NCBI GenBank assembly: GCA_031254035.1
Contig: JAIRVF010000156.1
Location: 24,937 to 88,936, forward strand
DNA from: Paenibacillus sp.
Lineage (GTDB): Bacteria; Bacillota; Bacilli; Paenibacillales; Paenibacillaceae
Direction of reading: 5' to 3'
Length of the DNA: 64,000 nt
The stretch's first letter is position 1. Each line of letters opens with the position of its first letter. The notes beneath the pieces are model-generated. The model searched no databases. It saw only the letters and a list, made by a program, of their open reading frames with translations, and had not been told where the DNA came from. Positions 35,712 through 45,081 of the stretch are shown here, one piece after another. A program made the translations under genes and the position numbers.

Positions 35712-37001
35712 TTACATTCCTTTATTTTGCATATTTGACCCTTCTGCTGTATGTTTTATACTCCGGGTATTACGGACGAGCAGCAGGTAACATAACACGG
35801 AGCAGATATCCGCACCGGCAATCACAAGACCCATCGGTACGCCTGTTGTGCCATCACCAAGCCCTACTAGGGGGATGATAATGCCTCCAAAAATATAGGA
35901 CAACAGTCCAAGCAGCGCCGACGCGCTGCCTGCCGCATGGCCGTAATCCTGAAGCGCTAGGGAAGAACCCGCAGTGCCTACAATACCGACACAGGAAACG
36001 ACTACAAAAAGCGGTGGAAGAATGGCTGCAAGCGGTGCCTTAACCATCAGCAAGAATAGCAGCGACATGCCGCCAATCGTAGCCAAGGCGATCCCGGATA
36101 CCAACAGTTTTTTCTCGCTGACCCGTCCAGCCAACCGCCCTGTAATTTGTCCGGCGATAATAATGCCAAGCCCATTCATGGCAAAAATGAAACTAAACAT
36201 TTGCGGGCTGACTCCGTAAATTTCTTGCAGCACAAACGGAGAACCGGAAATATAAGCAAACATTGCAGCCGTTACAAATCCTGAGCTTAACGCAAGGCCC
36301 ATAAATTTGCGGTCTTTCAGAAGTTCGCCAAATGTCTTGATCGTATTCATCGCTCCGCCGCTAGAGCGTTTTTCAGGAGCAAGCGTCTCCGGCAATCCGA
36401 ATAGCACGGACAACAACATCGCTACACCGATGAACGCAAGTACGATAAAGACTCCGCGCCAGGACGTAAATTGAAGCAGTTGGCCACCCAGAATCGGAGA
36501 TAAAATCGGCGCCGCACCATTCACTAGCATTAGCATTGAAAAGAATTTGGTCAGCTCGGAGCCGGAATACATGTCTCTGACGATAGCACGTGAAATAACG
36601 ATACCTGCTGAACCGGCAATCCCTTGAATAAAGCGCAGGATAATAAACATCTCAATGGATGTGCTGTATGCACATAATAAAGATGAAATGCCGTAGACGA
36701 CCATGCCGATCACGAGCGGAAAACGCCGCCCGCGCACGTCACTGAACGGTCCAGCAAACAGTTGCCCCACCGCAAGTCCAATCAGGCACGAGGTCAAACT
36801 AAGCTGCGTCAGTGATTTCGTCGTATGCATCGTTTCCGCCAGACTTGGCAGTGCAGGCAAATACATATCCATTGAAAACGGGCCAAAGGCCGATAGTGCT
36901 CCCAATATAATGATCATCCACAGCCTGCTGGTGCTAGGCCTGGCAGGTTTCTCTACTTTCGTTACTCCTTCGTTTTGGAGCGTTTGTGATGGTTTATTCA
37001 T
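35712..37001 (-). CDS. Bcr/CflA-type MFS drug exporter
   Basis: A 429-residue transporter with 12 helices and a 30-residue basic N-terminal extension. The helix-1 signature FGPFSMDMYLPALPSLAE and the loop-2/3 motif GPFSDVRGRRFPL are typical of the Bcr/CflA group, which exports bicyclomycin, chloramphenicol or small amino acids. The Shine-Dalgarno is AAGGA. A 37-residue ORF ends 31 bases upstream on the same strand and may share its transcript. Substrate unknown. Confidence 0.9.
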   Translation of the reverse strand: MNKPSQTLQNEGVTKVEKPARPSTSRLWMIIILGALSAFGPFSMDMYLPALPSLAETMHTTKSLTQLSLTSCLIGLAVGQLFAGPFSDVRGRRFPLVIGMVVYGISSLLCAYSTSIEMFIILRFIQGIAGSAGIVISRAIVRDMYSGSELTKFFSMLMLVNGAAPILSPILGGQLLQFTSWRGVFIVLAFIGVAMLLSVLFGLPETLAPEKRSSGGAMNTIKTFGELLKDRKFMGLALSSGFVTAAMFAYISGSPFVLQEIYGVSPQMFSFIFAMNGLGIIIAGQITGRLAGRVSEKKLLVSGIALATIGGMSLLFLLMVKAPLAAILPPLFVVVSCVGIVGTAGSSLALQDYGHAAGSASALLGLLSYIFGGIIIPLVGLGDGTTGVPMGLVIAGADICSVLCYLLLVRNTRSIKHTAEGSNMQNKGM

Positions 37002-37032
37002 AACGATTGTCCTTGTTCCCCCTTTATTGCCT

Positions 37033-37146
37033 TTACAGCATAACGGTCATTAGCATCATGGCTTCATGCTGTTTGGTCTCGAGGTCCCTTCCGTTCAGCA
37101 GTTCATACAGCTCCCTGGACAGCTCGCTGCTTAACCTCTGCTTCAT
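37033..37146 (-). CDS. Putative 37-residue small protein upstream of the MFS gene
   Basis: A small ORF with AAGGGGG about 11 bases before its ATG. The peptide (MKQRLSSELSRELYELLNG and a Met-rich end) is predicted helical and charged, with no membrane span. It is on the MFS strand, 31 bases before it, so it may be a leader peptide or a small protein. No family recognised. Confidence 0.4.
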   Translation of the reverse strand: MKQRLSSELSRELYELLNGRDLETKQHEAMMLMTVML

Positions 37147-37225
37147 GGGATAGAATACCCCCTTTTCAAATTGGTTTTCACTATATTGTAGCTCATTTGT
37201 CGCCTGAAACAGAACTAAAACTTTC

Positions 37226-37259
37226 CCAATGGTGATTCTATATAAAGTTGAACCATTGG
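37226..37259. promoter_or_regulatory. Inverted repeat, candidate operator
   Basis: CCAATGGT, 18 bases, ACCATTGG in the region between the divergent MFS and membrane protein genes. Perfect 8-bp arms at this spacing suit a dimeric regulator (TetR- or MerR-like). No regulator gene is adjacent. Confidence 0.4.
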
Positions 37260-37383
37260 TTGTGTATGGATGGAGGTAGTCGGTTAACTTGTATTAATAA
37301 TGGTGAATAATGCTAAAATATGAAACTATCACTCAAAGATGTACGTCTATTTGGTGTAGAAGACGAGAAGTCGGAGGGATAAG

Positions 37384-38058
37384 GTGGAAGTAAATAATAA
37401 GTTGAATCAAATTAGAACGACACACAAATCATCCACAAAACAAACTGCCTTTTCAATAGTTAATGCAATGATTATCGGAGTTATTTTGGGCTTGGCAGCA
37501 AAACTTGTGGATGCTCCTGGTATCAATCCGATATTCGATAATATCGGTGGGCGTCTTGGCATATGGGTGTTTGTTTCAACACTTTTATCGATTTTCAGCT
37601 ATTCTCCCAAATTAGCTGCTGTAAAGGTATTTACTTTTTTTGTGTCTACACTTACCGTCTATTATGTTTACACAGTACTTTTTCTGCATTTTCCCCCTAT
37701 GAAAGCCATTATCTTTTGGGGTATATGTGCGGTGATATCTCCTGTCTGTGCTTATATTATGTGGTATGCCCGTGGTAATGGATTATTTTCTTATATTGTT
37801 TCGGCCCTTCCAATTACAATCTTGCTATCAGAAGGATTTAAATTACGTCACGCTTACTTACCCATTCACACTCATTATTATTTAATCCCATGGCTTATGG
37901 GGATATATCTAATAATGATCTTTGCTTTACTATTTTTCCTACCAAAAAACAAAACGCAATTTTTGATCGTTCTGCCTATAGCCCTTATGTTGTCTTTTAT
38001 TATGATATATTTTAATGTTTTAGGCCGAATATTTGGTGGAATGAACGGCCTATTGTAA
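37384..38058 (+). CDS. Polytopic membrane protein (DUF6518-like)
   Basis: A 224-residue protein with about seven hydrophobic helices. The start GTG follows GGAGGG by five bases. The N-terminal 20 residues are polar, then SIVNAMIIGVILGLAAKLVD begins the first helix, and the loop NIGGRLGIWV follows. The arrangement recalls small Firmicute membrane proteins of the DUF6518 type; this is a weak match from memory. There is no transport motif. It is a single gene ended by a clear terminator and has lower GC than its neighbours. Confidence 0.6.
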   Translation: MEVNNKLNQIRTTHKSSTKQTAFSIVNAMIIGVILGLAAKLVDAPGINPIFDNIGGRLGIWVFVSTLLSIFSYSPKLAAVKVFTFFVSTLTVYYVYTVLFLHFPPMKAIIFWGICAVISPVCAYIMWYARGNGLFSYIVSALPITILLSEGFKLRHAYLPIHTHYYLIPWLMGIYLIMIFALLFFLPKNKTQFLIVLPIALMLSFIMIYFNVLGRIFGGMNGLL

Positions 38059-38210
38059 ATTTAGAAATATATAGAACCTGTGGAAAGCCCTCTTGAGTTC
38101 AATGAAGGTTTCCCCCAACGGAGCCTGCTGCATCCTTGATCCCATATAGGAAACGGCGCGTATGCGTGCCAGGAAATGCCTTTATGCCTAAATCAGAATT
38201 GACAGAAAAA

Positions 38211-38249
38211 AGATCGAGTTCGGGTACCCATGTAACCCTTACTCGATCT
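38211..38249 (+). terminator. Terminator of the DUF6518-like gene
   Basis: Stem AGATCGAGT / ACTCGATCT with an inner GGGT/ACCC pair, followed by TTTTTTT; the opposite side is A-rich, so it may act both ways. Confidence 0.8.
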
Positions 38250-38342
38250 TTTTTTCGATCAACAGTCCGTTTTATAGGACACAGAAGCTATACACCACAG
38301 CTAATAACTACTTATAGGATAGCTCTATGTCCATCATAATTA

Positions 38343-41300
38343 TTAAGGTGTTTGTTGATTGTTTTTTTCCTTGTTCGTGTCTTCAGCTTTGGAAGCAGGA
38401 ACAGAGGCTGACCATACATTTGCATCGTTAGCATTTTTTGCAATGCTAACGACATAGACGTTATAGGATTGGTCAACAATCAGTTTATTTCCACTAATGT
38501 CCTGATCTTTATCAGAAAATGTGACTGCATATTGCCCGTTCGACTTAACGGGGGTTTTGACATTCTTATTAGAACCGATATTAGTAGCAAAATTTTTCGG
38601 GTCGGTATTTGTTGGAGCAACCACCACAGCATATCGTTGAACTTTGCTTTCATCAACAGCCGGCTTAAAGTTCACTTCAATTTGCCCATTGTTCCAGTTG
38701 GCTGCAATTTTCCGAGCTTCAGCCAAATCAGATGTCAATTGTAGATCTGCCGGGATAGATAATTTACTGTTCTTTGTCGTATCATTCTCAGCTACTGAAA
38801 GGACATAGACTTTATAAGATTTTTCTTTAGTTAAGCCTGCCCCATCAGTTCCAACCATATTGCTAGTCAATGTTTTTTGATACGATTTATTGCTGGAAGG
38901 AGAAACCTGGGTGTATTTTGGTTTATCTAATCCAAGTGCATTTTCTTCTTTAAACTCTGTTGTTCCAGGCACAAAGAAAATACGATATTCTTGTATACCT
39001 GTTTCGTCAGTGAGACGTGCGAAGGAGACTTGTGGACCCCTATCATCTGTAGTCTCTGTCTTCAAATCTCCGACCGCAGTAACTGGAGTTCCTGGCGCAA
39101 CCAACTGTACCTCGTTTTGAGTAGACGTAAGCTCATAGGTTCCGTTACTTTTAATTCCAACGGAAAGGACATACACTTTGTAAGAATTTTTATTATCAAT
39201 CGGGCTTCCTTCGTTATCTGTAGCGTTGTCGCTCAATATAATTCCATATTGGCCATTACTCTTTTTTTGAACGGGTGTGTAATTACTTGTTAGATTTATC
39301 GCATTATCTTTAGTAAGATTCCCGTTTTTGACCAGTATGATCCGATACTGATCAATATCCTTTTCATTATTTGCCTTGTCAAAGGTTACCTTTATATCAC
39401 TGGCTTTACTCCTACTTCCAGTAACTTCAGCGTTGACATTACTTGCTGCCCCTACATTTTCAACAGGCTTATTCGGCACTGTAACCTCTTTAGAAGGACC
39501 AGCCAAAGCATTCGTGCCATCTGTACCCACTGAGAGCACATACGCCTGATAACTTTGTCCTCCCTTTATCACTTGATTGTATATATCTTTCGTATCCTCT
39601 TTTAATTGTTGGTTAACGAAAGAAGTTGTTTTAGTCACAGGTGTATAATTAGTAGCTGATGGGTCCGCGGTCTTCCCGAATGGAACAATTATAATACGAT
39701 ATTCCTGTATATTATTGTTATTAGGTGAAGGTACTGGTTTAAAAGAAACCTGTAGGTCACGGCCGTCTCCGTTAGTTCCAAATACTTGGAGTTCTATACC
39801 GCTTACCTTAGCAACATCCTTCTTAGTCAAAGTAAACTTTGAAGAGGAAGAAGCCACAGACAGGTTGTTTTTATAACCGTTTGTACCCACTGACATGACG
39901 TATACATAGTAGGCCTTTCCAGTCTCAATGGAACCACCACCAACAACTGCTCCCGAAGAGAGTTTAACACTGGCAGAACTTGATGACTTGCTAACTGATG
40001 TGTAAGAGCTGGTTAGACCTTCTGCTTGGGCTAAAGTAAAAGAATTATTCTCCGTAACAAAAATACGATATTCAAACAAGTTACTTTCATTTACTCGATT
40101 GAATGAAACTGTCAGGTCACTGTAATTTCCGTTATTCGGAACTTGTGTGACACTGATACTTGTCACTTTATCCACACTTGCGTTGTTCGACAAATTAATT
40201 TCTCCCGAATACGAAGACAACGTATTATTGCCGTATGCCCCTACCGAAAGGACAACTACGCGGTATTTGATGCCGCTCTGAATCAAGTCGCCGTCAACGT
40301 CCCTTGCTCCCTGAGCGAGTATTTGGCTAAAGTTATATCCTGTTTTGTTAACAGACGTGTAATAAGAAGGGGATAATCCATTCGCTCTGGATAAATTGAA
40401 ATTGTTAACGTTCCCGGATTTCACAACCATAATGCGGTAACCATTCAAATTGCTTTCGTTAGATGCAGGCTTGAACGAAACGCGCAGGTCACGGCCGTCT
40501 CCGTAATTGGAAGCAAGGCTGACAGCTACGTCAGTTGCCGGATACACGCTTGCATTATTGTTCGACAAAGATATGGCTGAAGAAGAATAAGACAGCGCAT
40601 TATTGCCGTATGGACCCACCGAGAGTACAAACACCTTGTAGCTGACGCCGTTGCGGATCAACTCACCGTCAACGCTTCTTGCTCCCCCAGGGAGTGTTGT
40701 GGTAATGTTGTAACCCGTTTTATAAACGTCGGTGTAGTAATAGCTGGACAGGGAGCTTGCCTTGGATAAATTGAAATAGTCGGCATCTCCAGATTTCACG
40801 ACCATAATGCGGTAACCACTCAAATTGCTTTCGTCATATGCACGCGTGAACGAAACGCGCAGGTCACGGCTGTCGCCGTAATTGGAAACAGTGCTAACGC
40901 CAACGCTCGAAGCAGCATTCACATTTCCGCTTCCATTTCCGTTTCCGTTTCCGTTTCCGTTTCTATAAAGAGCAATGTAAGACGAAACTCCAGAAAGCGA
41001 ATAACTTCCCGAATAGCTACCCGTTCCTACTGCCATAACAAACACGCGGTAGGCTACGCCCGGAACAAGCACTGATCCGTCAACATCTCTCGATCCGTAG
41101 GTAAGGGTCTGATTAATGTCGTATCCCGTTTTGTTAACAGAGTAATAATTCGAACTGGATACGCTGGTCGCTGTAGATAAATTAAAGCTGCTTGCTTTGC
41201 TATCCTTCACAACGAAGATACGGTATGATCCAATCCGCGACTCATCGGATGATCTGCTGAAGCGTACCATCAAATCGCGGCCGTCTCCGTAGCTGCTTAC

Positions 41301-42602
41301 ATTCTCCACTCTGGTGATCACAGGAGCCGCAAACGCATTATTCGATCCCAGCGTAAACGACGAAGATCCGGAGGAAAGCTGGGATGAAACATTGCTGCTG
41401 CTATTAACGGAAAGCACATAGACATAATAGGAAACTCCGGTTCTGATATATTCACCAGATGTGTCTCTTGTCGATGAGTTTAACGTCGTTGTTACTGTCG
41501 TGCTGTTGGTTTTGTTTACTGTTGTATAGTTGGAGCTCGACAAAGCATTGGCTACATTGAGATTGAAGCTGCTCGCATCCTTGGTCTTCACAACCATGAC
41601 ACGATAATTTTGGATGTTGCTTGTATTTTGCGGCTGGTAGAAGCTCACCGATAGATCCCGACCATCGCCGTAATTGTTGACAGTGCTCACGTTTACATTG
41701 GAAACCACACTTACGGATGAAGTGTTAGTTGTCAGCGTAACGGATTGCGACATGCCTGATAGAGCATTTGCTCCATTTCTGCCGACAGTTATTACGTATG
41801 CATTGTAAGACTGGTTGGCATTCAGAACATCGCCGTTTACGTCTCTCGTCTGTGACGCGAGGTTCACAACCTGATTAATCCCGGACGGCCGTACAGAAGT
41901 GTAATTTCTGTTGGAAATCGCCTGGGACAATGTAAGACCATAGGAATTGGAAGACTTGACGATCAGAACCCGGTATTCGCTGACGTCCGATTCGCGGTCT
42001 ACTTTCGGAAAGCTAACCTGCAGATCGCGTCCATCCCCGTTTCTGCCCACATTTTGTAACGTTACATAAGAAACAGCATTCACTGGACTCGTAGGAATTG
42101 GATTGGTAGGTACTGGTTTGGAAGTCACGATATTTACAGTTTGCGTTTGCTGATTCCAGTACACCTCTGCTCCCAGAGTTTCGCTCACGAAACGAACGGG
42201 AACCATCGTTGTTCCACTTAAAAGCTGTGCGGGTACGTCCAATGCAACACTCTGATTATTGACGGTCGCTGTCTTGGACCCGACTTTCAGTACAACTTTG
42301 ATGTCATTACGGATTGCAGTAACTGTTTTTGTTTGTTGATTCCATAAAATCTGGGCGTTAAATGCCTCAAAAATCGCCCTCATCGGTAACATCGTTCTGC
42401 CCTTTATCATTGTGGGTGCCTGCAACGGATTCAATTTAACTCCGTCGACATATACGCTAATTTTTTTAGCTGCAGCTCCGCTAGTTTTTTTAGCTGCAAC
42501 TCCGCTAGTTTTTTTAGCTGCGGCCCCCTGCACCTGTGCAGGCTGCAGAGACAATGATACAACCATCAACACCGCCACAAGCATAACCCAAACCTTTTTC
42601 AC
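38343..42602 (-). CDS. Large secreted stalk-domain protein with ten FnIII-like repeats
   Basis: A 1419-residue exported protein. A signal peptide (about 1-27) is followed by three AAKK(T/I)S(G/V) mini-repeats, a copper-amine-oxidase N-terminal-like 'stalk' domain made of two half-repeats (about 46-165; each with MLPMRAIFEAF or MVPVRFVSETLGAEVYW), a Pro/Thr linker, and ten repeats of about 110-120 residues. Each repeat has a start like NYGDGRDLRVSF, then YRIMVVKS, and an end like YKVFVLSVG. Repeats 1-5 and 7 are close to one another, and the last three are diverged. A Gly-Asn microrepeat (nt about 40930-40970) lies between repeats 3 and 4. The stalk domain is common in Paenibacillus cell-surface proteins; function unknown. 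Confidence 0.85.
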   Translation of the reverse strand: MKKVWVMLVAVLMVVSLSLQPAQVQGAAAKKTSGVAAKKTSGAAAKKISVYVDGVKLNPLQAPTMIKGRTMLPMRAIFEAFNAQILWNQQTKTVTAIRNDIKVVLKVGSKTATVNNQSVALDVPAQLLSGTTMVPVRFVSETLGAEVYWNQQTQTVNIVTSKPVPTNPIPTSPVNAVSYVTLQNVGRNGDGRDLQVSFPKVDRESDVSEYRVLIVKSSNSYGLTLSQAISNRNYTSVRPSGINQVVNLASQTRDVNGDVLNANQSYNAYVITVGRNGANALSGMSQSVTLTTNTSSVSVVSNVNVSTVNNYGDGRDLSVSFYQPQNTSNIQNYRVMVVKTKDASSFNLNVANALSSSNYTTVNKTNSTTVTTTLNSSTRDTSGEYIRTGVSYYVYVLSVNSSSNVSSQLSSGSSSFTLGSNNAFAAPVITRVENVSSYGDGRDLMVRFSRSSDESRIGSYRIFVVKDSKASSFNLSTATSVSSSNYYSVNKTGYDINQTLTYGSRDVDGSVLVPGVAYRVFVMAVGTGSYSGSYSLSGVSSYIALYRNGNGNGNGNGSGNVNAASSVGVSTVSNYGDSRDLRVSFTRAYDESNLSGYRIMVVKSGDADYFNLSKASSLSSYYYTDVYKTGYNITTTLPGGARSVDGELIRNGVSYKVFVLSVGPYGNNALSYSSSAISLSNNNASVYPATDVAVSLASNYGDGRDLRVSFKPASNESNLNGYRIMVVKSGNVNNFNLSRANGLSPSYYTSVNKTGYNFSQILAQGARDVDGDLIQSGIKYRVVVLSVGAYGNNTLSSYSGEINLSNNASVDKVTSISVTQVPNNGNYSDLTVSFNRVNESNLFEYRIFVTENNSFTLAQAEGLTSSYTSVSKSSSSASVKLSSGAVVGGGSIETGKAYYVYVMSVGTNGYKNNLSVASSSSKFTLTKKDVAKVSGIELQVFGTNGDGRDLQVSFKPVPSPNNNNIQEYRIIIVPFGKTADPSATNYTPVTKTTSFVNQQLKEDTKDIYNQVIKGGQSYQAYVLSVGTDGTNALAGPSKEVTVPNKPVENVGAASNVNAEVTGSRSKASDIKVTFDKANNEKDIDQYRIILVKNGNLTKDNAINLTSNYTPVQKKSNGQYGIILSDNATDNEGSPIDNKNSYKVYVLSVGIKSNGTYELTSTQNEVQLVAPGTPVTAVGDLKTETTDDRGPQVSFARLTDETGIQEYRIFFVPGTTEFKEENALGLDKPKYTQVSPSSNKSYQKTLTSNMVGTDGAGLTKEKSYKVYVLSVAENDTTKNSKLSIPADLQLTSDLAEARKIAANWNNGQIEVNFKPAVDESKVQRYAVVVAPTNTDPKNFATNIGSNKNVKTPVKSNGQYAVTFSDKDQDISGNKLIVDQSYNVYVVSIAKNANDANVWSASVPASKAEDTNKEKNNQQTP

Positions 42603-42709
42603 GGTTCTCCTCCTCTATGTTTCTAAATATAAAATGGCTACATCTATTTGACGGCCCAGCGGGCAGAAATGTTTTCCAATTTCAAAAATATTTTTTTACG
42701 TTTCAGACC

Positions 42710-42736
42710 AAAAAAAAGCCCTGCCTGGTTAGGCAG
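42710..42736 (-). terminator. Terminator after the glycosyltransferase operon
   Basis: Minus strand: CTGCCT AACC AGGCAG, then GGGCTTTTTTTT. It lies 13 bases beyond the small ORF. Confidence 0.85.
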
Positions 42737-42748
42737 AACCTGTTGACT

Positions 42749-42859
42749 TCAAGATTTGCCTTTTTGGAGTTTAATCGGCTCGTTAAATGTCAGAATAATG
42801 GACCAGATCACCAGGATCAAACTGATAAATTGCAGCAGGTAAATGAGATACGACTCCAT
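42749..42859 (-). CDS. Putative 36-residue membrane peptide
   Basis: A small ORF between the glycosyltransferase stop and the terminator. The product is one hydrophobic helix (YLIYLLQFISLILVIWSIIL) with a short basic tail ending KGKS. It has no convincing ribosome site and would rely on coupling to the gene 11 bases upstream. The position just before a terminator argues for a real operon member; the weak start argues against. Confidence 0.4.
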   Translation of the reverse strand: MESYLIYLLQFISLILVIWSIILTFNEPIKLQKGKS

Positions 42860-42870
42860 TTTGGTTACAT

Positions 42871-43716
42871 TTATTTAGTCTGTGCTGGCATTCCTGCAAA
42901 TGGAACAAAATGCCGCTCCGGAATAAAAAGGGGCTCGCGAGCCACGATGTCCGACGGATTATATCCCCGGCAAGAGATTTCAAGCGGAGTCAGCCCCACA
43001 CTCCATTTTTCCCTGAATTTCTCCGCACCGTCTACTGAGGAACGTTTATAGTCAATGTGATTCGACAAAAACGTCCCCTGCCCCGCATGATGTATAAACA
43101 CATCTTGGGCCACCCACAGATTTTTACCGCTAATCCGGGTGCGGATCGAAAAATCGTCGTCCTCAAAGTTACCGGGGAAAAAGCGCTCGTCAAATCCGCC
43201 AATCCTATCCAATAAACTGCGGTGGAATAGCATGCAAAAGCCGATCAGTTTATGCGCATAAAATCCGGATCCGGCCAAATCTTTTTGTCGCTGCGCCGCG
43301 TAAGCATCCAGGTTCTCCAATGATGGCCATTCCGCATCCGGAATTCTTTGAATAGGAGCGATATTGTCGGAAACCGGGCCTACGATACCGATCGAGGGAT
43401 CTCTATGCAGCGCAGCAAGTAAGGCGGATAGCCAGTTCGGCGTGACAATCGTATCATTGTTAAGCAGCAGAATATAATCTCCCGTGGCCTGCAGCATGCC
43501 CTGATTCGTACCGGCTGCAAATCCCTTGTTTTCCTCGTTGGCAATCAGCTTTACTCCCGGTGTAGAATTCCAGAACTGCAGCGTCCCATCCGTCGATCCG
43601 TTATCCACGGCAATCCACTCCACGGGTTCCGAAGTATGACGCTGTACACTTTCGACGCATCGACGGGTCATATCCAAACCATTGCGGGTAAGCATAACGA
43701 TTGAAGTTAGCGGCAC
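42871..43716 (-). CDS. Glycosyltransferase family 2
   Basis: A 281-residue GT-A glycosyltransferase. Typical GT2 features: SIVMLTRNG at the N-terminus, VDNGSTDGT (donor-binding), a central LLNNDT in place of the DxD motif, and a later GFDERFFPGNFEDDDF (acceptor site/catalytic ED). The start is GTG at 43716 with AGGAGGAGG five bases upstream. An overlapping ATG is out of frame. It follows the methyltransferase gene by 35 bases. It probably decorates a surface glycan or glycopeptide; no polymerase or flippase genes are present. Confidence 0.9.
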   Translation of the reverse strand: MPLTSIVMLTRNGLDMTRRCVESVQRHTSEPVEWIAVDNGSTDGTLQFWNSTPGVKLIANEENKGFAAGTNQGMLQATGDYILLLNNDTIVTPNWLSALLAALHRDPSIGIVGPVSDNIAPIQRIPDAEWPSLENLDAYAAQRQKDLAGSGFYAHKLIGFCMLFHRSLLDRIGGFDERFFPGNFEDDDFSIRTRISGKNLWVAQDVFIHHAGQGTFLSNHIDYKRSSVDGAEKFREKWSVGLTPLEISCRGYNPSDIVAREPLFIPERHFVPFAGMPAQTK

Positions 43717-43751
43717 ATTTACCTCCTCCTTTTGGTAAGTGGCTAAGAGTC

Positions 43752-44450
43752 TTACAACCCCGACGTATTCAGAATAAACGGCAATACCCGGGCTGCTGGA
43801 GAATTTGCAGGCAAAATAATGCCAAGTCCGTTACTCGAGTGCAGCTGATGCAAAGTCAAATCAAATGGCGTTCCCTTCAAAAAATCTTCGACCGCCGTTA
43901 ACACGCCATTCCGTTCCCCATGTTCCATCAAGGCATTGCTAAGCGTATTATTAAACCCACCTTGCAGAACGAGAACGGGTTCCCCCGGCTTTACTCCCAG
44001 CTTAGCATGGGGTTTGCGATGTTCCTCCGGGATACTTTCCGGAAAATAGTACATATCCCGCCGGCCGTATGGCCAATCAACATCATGCAGCATCACGACA
44101 GGAAATTGTCCGGTCGAAAGAGCCGTGTGTTCCACCTGTTTCAACTCATGATATACGGTATACCAGTTGTGGTCGCCATCGATAAGGATCATGTCATAAG
44201 GCTCAAGCTTGGGCAAGGCCTGCAGACTGTAATCTCGGACCATCTGAAAAGCATCCCCATAATATGCTTCAAGCAACTCCACATCGAATTGGGGAGCGGG
44301 ATCGATTACGGTACTTCTGGCTCCCGCAAGCTTGCAATAATCCAAAATTTTAAAAGTGTTCATCCCCGTCAGTGACCCGATTTCAACAATATGCTCCGGG
44401 TGTACGGCGATTATGATCGGTTTAATGACCTTTTCCCAAAAACGGTGCAT
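43752..44450 (-). CDS. SAM-dependent methyltransferase (class I, CmcI/Methyltransf_24-like)
   Basis: A 232-residue methyltransferase. The SAM-binding motif I is IVEIGSLTGMNT, followed by TVIDPAPQ (motif II acid) and MILIDGDHNWY, typical of the group with cephalosporin and glycan O-methyltransferases. The ATG at 44450 has CAGGAG seven bases before it; the longer frame to 44549 has no ribosome site. It is the first gene of the operon with the glycosyltransferase, so it may methylate the same glycan. Confidence 0.85.
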   Translation of the reverse strand: MHRFWEKVIKPIIIAVHPEHIVEIGSLTGMNTFKILDYCKLAGARSTVIDPAPQFDVELLEAYYGDAFQMVRDYSLQALPKLEPYDMILIDGDHNWYTVYHELKQVEHTALSTGQFPVVMLHDVDWPYGRRDMYYFPESIPEEHRKPHAKLGVKPGEPVLVLQGGFNNTLSNALMEHGERNGVLTAVEDFLKGTPFDLTLHQLHSSNGLGIILPANSPAARVLPFILNTSGL

Positions 44451-44715
44451 ATCAACACTCCTGTATTGGTAAAATTTCAAACAGCATTTTTGCAAAAAAT
44501 CCCGAATCTGCTCTACACAGCAATATATGATTAAATGGGCCCGTTTCATGATCGATCGAAATTGCAGGTAATTCGTTTAATCCTAGTTAAACCTTTCCCC
44601 CTCGACCCCTAGCTTCAGTCACCAGTATATTCCGGGTATTTGTACCACGTACTACGTTCAGACAATTTACACCTGAATAAAATTGAAAATATGTCCATAT
44701 GTGCGGAAGAAACAA

Positions 44716-44751
44716 AAAAACCGTTTCCCATTAAATAAGGGGACGGTTTTT
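44716..44751. terminator. Hairpin terminator between convergent or decayed genes
   Basis: AAAAACCGTTTCCC / GGGGACGGTTTTT with an 8-base loop; A-rich on one side and T-rich on the other, so it functions on either strand. Confidence 0.8.
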
Positions 44752-44766
44752 GTGCTATCTATAGAA

Positions 44767-45081
44767 CTAGTCCTGCCTCCGCAAAAATTTTTGAAGCATA
44801 CCATAAACAGCCAGCAGATGAACTCCCACACCTCCCAACATGAGCAGCAAACTCTGCCATTGTCCTCCGTCTCCTCGGAAAATTTCATATATCCAAAACG
44901 CAGGAAAAATCCCAAACGCATATTTTATGGGCGAACTGATAAACCAAGCCACAGCGGGAACGACAACCATAAGACTCGCTCCTTTGGACAAAGCCAGTCC
45001 TTCCACTTTATTAGATGCAAAAGCAACCAGGAACAAGGCGATCAAGGGCGCCTCAAGCGCCGCCATCGGTAGCAGGTACAA
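44767..45081 (-). pseudogene. C-terminal fragment of an ABC-2-type permease
   Basis: A 104-codon open frame with three or four membrane helices. Stretches such as LEAPLIALFLVAFASNKVEG and FGIFPAFWIYEIF match the end of ABC-type (fluoroquinolone-export-like) permeases, which are normally well over 200 residues. The frame closes upstream at a TGA near 45120, there is no ribosome site before its TTG, and no ATPase gene is present. I read it as the surviving tail of a deleted gene. A small membrane protein is the alternative. Confidence 0.55.

Noticed and set aside
40143-40376. 77-codon plus-strand frame inside the 1419-residue gene
   Set aside because: Shadow of the repeat-coding strand without a ribosome site.
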